This document shows, piece by piece, positions 5,022 to 7,694 of a DNA stretch of 7,694 bases. The notes under the pieces are model-generated. The model ran no database searches, was not told where the DNA came from, and worked only from the letters and a program-made list of their open reading frames with translations. The DNA is from Candidatus Pacearchaeota archaeon (lineage in GTDB: Archaea > Nanoarchaeota > Nanoarchaeia > Pacearchaeales > GW2011-AR1), in NCBI GenBank assembly GCA_002690445.1, contig NZER01000357.1, positions 1-7,694 on the forward strand, written 5' to 3'. The position numbers and the translations under genes are program-made. The first letter of the stretch is position 1; each line of letters starts with the position of its first letter.

Positions 5022-5396
5022 TTGGTTGAGTACAAAGTTTTAATCAAGACTCAAAGAAAAGAAGATGAGCATATTATCTTAAAGTTTTTCGGTAATATTG
5101 GAGAGTGGATAACTGCACAGATGCCTGATGTAAATATCGGTAATGTAACGGTTTTACCGATGGCTGGTATTGGCGGCGGTTTAAGCTTCACTGTATCAGG
5201 TGCAACAAAAACCCTTAAGTTTTTAGGTCGAATAATTGAATTATTACCTTCCTTTATTTATGCTATAACCGGTTATCTAGTTACTACTGAAGTTATAATC
5301 CCAGTAGCTACCGAAGTTATTATCCCAGCTGCTAAAGGCTCGTTACCGGCTCTTGCAGTTGTTGCTGTTGCCGGCTTACTTATCTTGCGTCAATAG
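5022..5396 (+). CDS. Membrane protein with tandem TEVIIPxA repeat
   Basis: A 124-residue protein from TTG 5022, five bases after the previous stop. There is no ATG in a position to start the frame, and no convincing Shine-Dalgarno is seen. The N-terminal third is soluble (EYKVLIKTQRKEDEHIILKF). A Gly-rich stretch, AGIGGGLSFTVSG, lies at 48-60. Hydrophobic segments follow at about 71-88 (IIELLPSFIYAITGYLV) and 108-122 (LPALAVVAVAGLLIL), separated by the tandem repeat at 89-104. Two membrane spans joined by a short extracellular or lumenal repeat are likely. As the last gene of the membrane-protein group, it could be a virion membrane protein; no family is recognised. Confidence 0.75.
   Translation: MVEYKVLIKTQRKEDEHIILKFFGNIGEWITAQMPDVNIGNVTVLPMAGIGGGLSFTVSGATKTLKFLGRIIELLPSFIYAITGYLVTTEVIIPVATEVIIPAAKGSLPALAVVAVAGLLILRQ
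5286..5333 (+). repeat. Two-copy 24-base in-frame tandem repeat
   Basis: Copies at 5286-5309 and 5310-5333 match at 20 of 24 bases. They encode TEVIIPVA followed by TEVIIPAA. Two of the four differences are synonymous, so the duplication is not very recent and the peptide appears conserved. It sits between the two predicted membrane spans. Confidence 0.7.
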
Positions 5397-5409
5397 GTTA
5401 CAAAATATA

Positions 5410-5428
5410 AAAAAGATAAGTTTATTAA
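5410..5428 (+). promoter_or_regulatory. Probable promoter for the downstream gene group
   Basis: An A/G-rich stretch (AAAAAGATAAG, 5410-5420) precedes TTTATTAA at 5421-5428. Initiation is expected at about 5447-5451, right at GTG 5450, so the transcript would be leaderless. The 53 bases between the genes hold no other feature. No clear oligo-T terminator separates this region from the upstream operon. Confidence 0.5.
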
Positions 5429-5449
5429 CCGTCTTAATCTTCTAACGAA

Positions 5450-5803
5450 GTGAGCAAAATGATTAACTCAAAAAGCGTAAAAACCGAAGATGAAAGCCCT
5501 CGTTTTATAGAGGCAGGTAATGCACCGCATTATACTAGACTATTTCATTATCTATTAAACCAAATAGATAGAAAGCATAACACTTATGAAATAAAAACCA
5601 ATATATGGAAAAGTGATGAAAAAACATATATTGAGATAGACCTTAAACGAAAAGAAAACACTGCTGGAGGCATAATGTTCCATGTCTTAAAGAAATTCGT
5701 TGATAGACTAGAAGAACACGAGATCAATATATGGTCGATAATACCGGCTGAAGATAATCCAATAGAAGGCTTCATCACTTTAAGCGGAGGGTTTGCAGAT
5801 TAA
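5450..5803 (+). CDS. Unknown 117-aa soluble protein
   Basis: GTG 5450 gives 117 residues; ATG 5459 would give 114. GTG is preferred because it falls where a leaderless transcript from the TATA-like box at 5421-5428 should begin, and neither start has a Shine-Dalgarno. After a polar N-terminus the protein has a helix (APHYTRLFHYLLNQID), two beta strands (TYEIKTNIWKSDEKTYIEIDLKR), a helix (GGIMFHVLKKFVDRLEEHE) and a final strand pair (INIWSIIPA, GFITLSGG). This alternating alpha/beta order suggests a small compact domain. There are no Cys clusters or catalytic motifs I can recognise. It marks the switch from membrane and structural proteins to likely non-structural genes. Confidence 0.75.
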   Translation: MSKMINSKSVKTEDESPRFIEAGNAPHYTRLFHYLLNQIDRKHNTYEIKTNIWKSDEKTYIEIDLKRKENTAGGIMFHVLKKFVDRLEEHEINIWSIIPAEDNPIEGFITLSGGFAD

Positions 5804-5821
5804 ATGCACATTAATATAAGA

Positions 5822-5830
5822 GGAGGCGAT
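5822..5830 (+). promoter_or_regulatory. Near-perfect Shine-Dalgarno for the gene at 5837
   Basis: GGAGGCGAT lies six bases before ATG 5837 and differs by one base from GGAGGTGAT, the complement of the 16S rRNA tail. It is among the strongest ribosome binding sites in the window and implies high translation. Confidence 0.75.
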
Positions 5831-5836
5831 AAATAA

Positions 5837-6157
5837 ATGAAGACTTGGATAAATACCGAATTAACAAGAGTGGAAAAAGAGAAAAAGGCAGCCTTTGAAA
5901 AGAAGGGCTGGAAAGACTTTTACACATTCAAACAGGGTGAAACAAAGATCACTATTAACAAAGACATAGAGCCACGTAAAACACAAACAGGAAAAACAAT
6001 ATTGAGAGGTTCAATAAACGGCATCGAGTACGATATACCTATCACGATCAATGTATATACAGGTATATTAAAAAATTTAAGTACAACAAACAACTTTAAA
6101 ATAACAAGAGTCGGAACCGGCAAACAGGATACCCGTTATGCTGTTGAGGCTCTTTAA
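5837..6157 (+). CDS. Unknown 106-aa protein, possibly nucleic-acid-binding (OB-like)
   Basis: The 106-residue protein has a Lys/Glu-rich N-terminal helix (residues 7-25). A run of predicted beta strands follows: KDFYTFKQGETKITIN, KTILRGSINGIEYDIPITIN, NFKITRVGTGKQDTRYAVEA. The short basic beta-barrel pattern and the closing GTGKQDTRYAV segment are reminiscent of small phage or archaeal-virus single-stranded-DNA-binding proteins, which carry OB-like folds. I cannot confirm this from sequence alone. A strong Shine-Dalgarno (5822-5830) suggests abundant expression, as expected for such a protein. The gene ends two bases before the tRNA-like element at 6160. Confidence 0.8.
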   Translation: MKTWINTELTRVEKEKKAAFEKKGWKDFYTFKQGETKITINKDIEPRKTQTGKTILRGSINGIEYDIPITINVYTGILKNLSTTNNFKITRVGTGKQDTRYAVEAL

Positions 6158-6159
6158 AT

Positions 6160-6248
6160 GGAGGTAGTGGTCTACCGATGAAGAAATCCCAATCTGCGCC
6201 GAAACGTGCAGGGAAACAGGGCGGTTCAATTCCGCCTGTCTCCACCCA
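6160..6248 (+). other. tRNA-like element: perfect T arm and acceptor stem, no clear anticodon arm
   Basis: GGCGG (6220-6224), loop TTCAATT, and CCGCC (6232-6236) make a perfect canonical T arm. TGTCTCC (6237-6243) pairs with GGAGGTA (6160-6166) over seven positions, with two G-U wobbles. If T6159 pairs with A6244 there are eight pairs followed by C and CCA (6246-6248). The middle has no 5-base stem with a 7-base loop. Instead CTGCGC (6194-6199) pairs with GTGCAG (6206-6211) around a 6-base loop. It may be the 3' part of a tRNA used as an attachment site, a relic, or an intron-containing tRNA. GGAGGT at 6160 could instead simply be a Shine-Dalgarno. Confidence 0.5.
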
Positions 6249-6288
6249 TAACGATAAACTTGTTTTTATTAAAGAGCAGGGTGTTTTA

Positions 6289-6510
6289 ATGCCTTTTTCT
6301 TTCACCATTAAAAAAGTGATCTTATCAGCATCAACTCGATTATGTCACAGCTGTAACAGGTTTAACGCACATTATATTTTAAGAAGTACTGGACGGTTCT
6401 CAGTTGGATATCCTATATGTGGTTTATGCGTTAAAGACTTGCCTTTAAAATATTATAGGATAATTCAGGACTTGATTAATAACTTATATTATCCGGATAG
6501 TGATGATTAA
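6289..6510 (+). CDS. Small protein with two CxxC pairs, 73 aa
   Basis: ATG 6289 is preferred over the in-frame ATG 6178, because 6178-6248 would translate the tRNA-like element (giving QGGSIPPVSTH, the typical conceptual translation of a T arm). GGGTG at 6280-6284 is a fair Shine-Dalgarno. The 73-residue product starts MPFSFTIKKVIL and contains C-x2-C in RLCHSCNRF (residues 19-22) and C-x2-C in PICGLCVKD (44-47), 25 residues apart. This is the layout of a four-Cys zinc ribbon. A helix (LPLKYYRIIQDLINNLYY) and an acidic tail follow. Function is unknown; a nucleic-acid-binding accessory is plausible. The weak TTTATTAA at 6265-6272 is too close to the start to be a convincing promoter. Confidence 0.7.
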   Translation: MPFSFTIKKVILSASTRLCHSCNRFNAHYILRSTGRFSVGYPICGLCVKDLPLKYYRIIQDLINNLYYPDSDD

Positions 6511-6853
6511 TATGGTTGGAATTGAAAGTTATGTTACTAAATTAAAGAATGATAATAAAAGCTACTGGCATAGAAATAAAAAGGATATTTTAGAGATAGC
6601 TGACAAATATGGAAAGCTTAACACGTTAAAAGTTATGGAAAACGCTAAAGCGAAAAGAATGAGGTTGAGAGAGGGTCTAAACTGGACTTATCAGCTTAAT
6701 ACCTGTATCAATGATCTAAGAGCAGAAGGGTATACTTTAAGGTCAATTTCTAAACAGTTAAATCTTAACAGGCGATCATTATTTAGTAGAAGAGTTGGAG
6801 CCGTAAATAAATATTTAATACTTCAAACATTGCAAGCGTGTGAAGCTCTGTAA
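6503..6853 (+). CDS. Probable helix-turn-helix DNA-binding protein
   Basis: The product has 116 residues from ATG 6503, which overlaps the previous gene by eight bases; GTG 6500 and ATG 6512 are possible starts, and the last would use GTGAT at 6500-6504 as Shine-Dalgarno. The N-terminal half is basic and helical (YWHRNKKDILEIADKYGKLN). Near residues 67-97, CINDLRAEGYTLRSISKQLN followed by LNRRSLFSRR fits a helix-turn-helix: GYTLRSISKQL as the first helix and LNRRSLFSRR as the Arg-rich recognition helix. This resembles the HTH units of resolvases and small viral regulators. No catalytic residues are seen, so a transcription factor or DNA-recognition accessory is more likely than a recombinase. 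Confidence 0.75.
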   Translation: MINMVGIESYVTKLKNDNKSYWHRNKKDILEIADKYGKLNTLKVMENAKAKRMRLREGLNWTYQLNTCINDLRAEGYTLRSISKQLNLNRRSLFSRRVGAVNKYLILQTLQACEAL

Positions 6854-6857
6854 ATAT

Positions 6858-6935
6858 GCGTGGGTAGTTTATGCATAGTAAAATATCTGACTACCAGTTA
6901 GAGGAAGGCGGTGCAAAACCAGCCCCCACGCACCA
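6858..6935 (+). tRNA. Near-complete tRNA-like cloverleaf, anticodon ACC (Gly-like), CCA encoded
   Basis: The acceptor stem GCGTGGG (6858-6864) pairs perfectly with CCCACGC (6925-6931), then A73 and CCA (6933-6935). T8 and A9 follow the 5' strand. The D stem GTTT/AAAT (6867-6870/6881-6884) closes a 10-base loop. The anticodon stem TCTGA/TTAGA (6886-6890/6898-6902) has five pairs and the loop CTACCAG, giving U33, anticodon ACC and A37. The variable loop has four bases. The T stem GGCGG/CC(A)GCC has a bulged A6921 and loop TGCAAAA. G1-C72, C2-G71, A73 and C35-C36 suit glycine. Missing D-loop GG, G55 for U55, the bulge and A34 suggest a degenerate or atypical tRNA. It overlaps the start of the next gene. 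Confidence 0.55.
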
Positions 6936-7482
6936 TATATATTTTAAAGAGGTCAAAAGTAGTTTAGACAGGATATTATGTGATAAATTAGTTATTAAAT
7001 ATCATAAATACAGAGCGCAAGCAAAAAGACCGGGCAGACGTATAGATTTTTTAATATATTATAATCATGATCTTATAGGAGCAATAGGCGCAGCTAACAA
7101 CTATACTTTAAATCCGCCTAGATGTGTTACTTCATATTGTAGATTAAGCAAGATTATGAAGGAGAGGATCAATGAGACTAACAGGTTAAATGTTGTGGTT
7201 GAACTATATCGTTATACTTTAATTAAGACTATGAAAATATCAAGCAAGATAATTAATTTATTTACAAAGGTAATGCGTAAAGCTTGGTATAAAAAATATA
7301 AGGTTACACCTAAATATATCTTGACTTTTTGCAAGCATCCATATAACGGTTTTTGTTACCGTGCCGCCGGTTGGGAATTAATAGGCTTAACAAAAGGGAC
7401 AGGTTCTTGGACACCTAATCCACTTGGTAAGATAGATATTTTTAAAGGGCAACGGTTAAGAATTTGGATCAAAACTATTTAG
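6871..7482 (+). CDS. DUF4338 (DruA-related) family protein
   Basis: The 203-residue protein carries the conserved DUF4338 core: an N-terminal SLDRILCDKLVIKYHKY, then LIGAIGAA (68-75), RLNVVVELYRYTLI (105-118), and the signature HPYNGFCYRAAGWELIGLTKG at about 156-176. DUF4338 is best known from DruA of the Druantia anti-phage system, but family members also occur in mobile elements; the biochemical activity is not settled as far as I know. At 203 residues it is shorter than typical members, and the usual acidic ETFVD-like segment reads ILTFCK here (150-155). ATG 6871 is the only standard start upstream of the core, since TAG lies at 6865-6867, yet it falls inside the tRNA-like element. An atypical start downstream is possible. 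Confidence 0.75.
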   Translation: MHSKISDYQLEEGGAKPAPTHHIYFKEVKSSLDRILCDKLVIKYHKYRAQAKRPGRRIDFLIYYNHDLIGAIGAANNYTLNPPRCVTSYCRLSKIMKERINETNRLNVVVELYRYTLIKTMKISSKIINLFTKVMRKAWYKKYKVTPKYILTFCKHPYNGFCYRAAGWELIGLTKGTGSWTPNPLGKIDIFKGQRLRIWIKTI

Positions 7483-7488
7483 ATCCAA
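7464..7488. repeat. Inverted repeat around the DUF4338 stop codon
   Basis: TTGGATC (7464-7470) and GATCCAA (7482-7488) form a perfect 7-base inverted repeat with an 11-base loop containing the stop codon. No oligo-T follows, so it is not an ordinary terminator. It ends two bases before the Shine-Dalgarno of the next gene and could modulate that gene's translation or serve as a protein site. Confidence 0.5.
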
Positions 7489-7504
7489 TCAGGAGAAAAG
7501 AAAT

Positions 7505-7694
7505 ATGATTACTTGTTTAAAATGCGGATATAACAAAGATGATTTCTTCGAAGTAATGGAGAATGGTAAAACCCATAGAGTAGATACAATAGAACAAGCT
7601 AAGGAAATAATATTCACTAAATGGGATTTAGATGGATATTTAATATTAGCATTAATTAACGGTGGTTGTTTATGTGAATATGATGAAATGTTGG
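7505..7694 (+). CDS. Partial CDS, N-terminal zinc-ribbon-like protein (runs off the end)
   Basis: ATG 7505 follows the Shine-Dalgarno AGGAGA (7491-7496) by eight bases and stays open for 63 codons to the window edge. It begins MITCLKCGYNKDDFFEVMEN, with C4-x2-C7 in a zinc-ribbon-like position. A later CLCEY gives C-x-C at about residues 55-57 after the hydrophobic YLILALINGG. The pattern resembles small zinc-finger proteins common in archaeal viruses, but the C-terminus is missing and no family is recognised. Confidence 0.7.
   Translation, partial: MITCLKCGYNKDDFFEVMENGKTHRVDTIEQAKEIIFTKWDLDGYLILALINGGCLCEYDEML

Noticed and set aside
5804..5836. Ten-codon ORF between the genes at 5450 and 5837
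   Set aside because: It is formed around the Shine-Dalgarno GGAGGCGAT and shows no composition suggesting a real peptide. It could be a leader peptide, but nothing supports that.
6261..6272. T-rich TGTTTTTATTAAA after the tRNA-like element as a terminator or promoter
   Set aside because: The T5 run is short, and the TTTATTAA box is too close to ATG 6289 for normal initiation. Either role is possible but not supported well enough to annotate.
6178..6288. Upstream start at ATG 6178 for the CxxC protein
   Set aside because: It would translate the tRNA-like element, and the putative Shine-Dalgarno GGAGGT is 12 bases away. ATG 6289 has a better-placed site and gives a compact zinc-ribbon protein.
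6096..6308. Minus-strand frame containing VETGGIEPPCFPARF
   Set aside because: GGIEPP is the conceptual reverse translation of a tRNA T arm (GGTTCAATTCC). The frame crosses the tRNA-like element and two + strand genes, so it is not a gene.

Overview
The window looks like part of a small dsDNA virus or provirus of an archaeon. All supported genes lie on the + strand. They are short (20 to 284 residues) and packed end to end, with ATGA or TTGA start/stop overlaps at several junctions. Some genes begin right behind a TATA-type box with no Shine-Dalgarno site, as leaderless archaeal transcripts do; others have GGAGG-type sites. No tail, terminase, portal, polymerase, integrase or packaging ATPase gene is visible, so this is only part of a genome. 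The host lineage cannot be named from the sequence.

Region 1 (1-1688): a promoter region with three TATAAGAA repeats leads into an operon of small proteins. These are a lysine/glutamate-rich helical protein whose reading frame appears to shift at an A8 run, a three-CxxC zinc protein, a Pro/Gln-rich coiled-coil protein, a 59-residue protein, and a Cys/His protein.

Region 2 (1689-4243): a TATA box sits between two copies of a 15-bp operator-like repeat. It leads into what looks like the virion operon: a 20-residue protamine-like peptide, a one-span membrane protein, two beta-rich proteins of 265 and 284 residues that are the best capsid candidates, a 55-residue helical protein between them that starts with GTG, and a small zinc protein. 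The combination of two beta-rich major-protein candidates, a tiny Arg/Lys-rich peptide and several membrane proteins suggests a tailless, probably membrane-containing virion. This is inference; no capsid family was matched.

Region 3 (4244-5396): three membrane proteins, all with TTG starts. One is an N-terminally anchored PKD-domain protein that could be a surface spike. A third copy of the operator core overlaps the first TTG start.

Region 4 (5397-7694): a probable new promoter and mostly non-structural genes: an unknown 117-residue protein, a 106-residue protein that might bind nucleic acid, a CxxC protein, a probable helix-turn-helix protein, a DUF4338 (DruA-related) protein and a partial zinc-ribbon protein. 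Two tRNA-like elements lie here. The one at 6160-6248 has a perfect T arm and acceptor stem but no recognisable anticodon arm. The one at 6858-6935 folds as a nearly complete cloverleaf with an encoded CCA and an ACC (Gly) anticodon, and the only standard DUF4338 start codon lies inside it. They could be virus-borne tRNAs, tRNA-derived integration sites or decaying relics.
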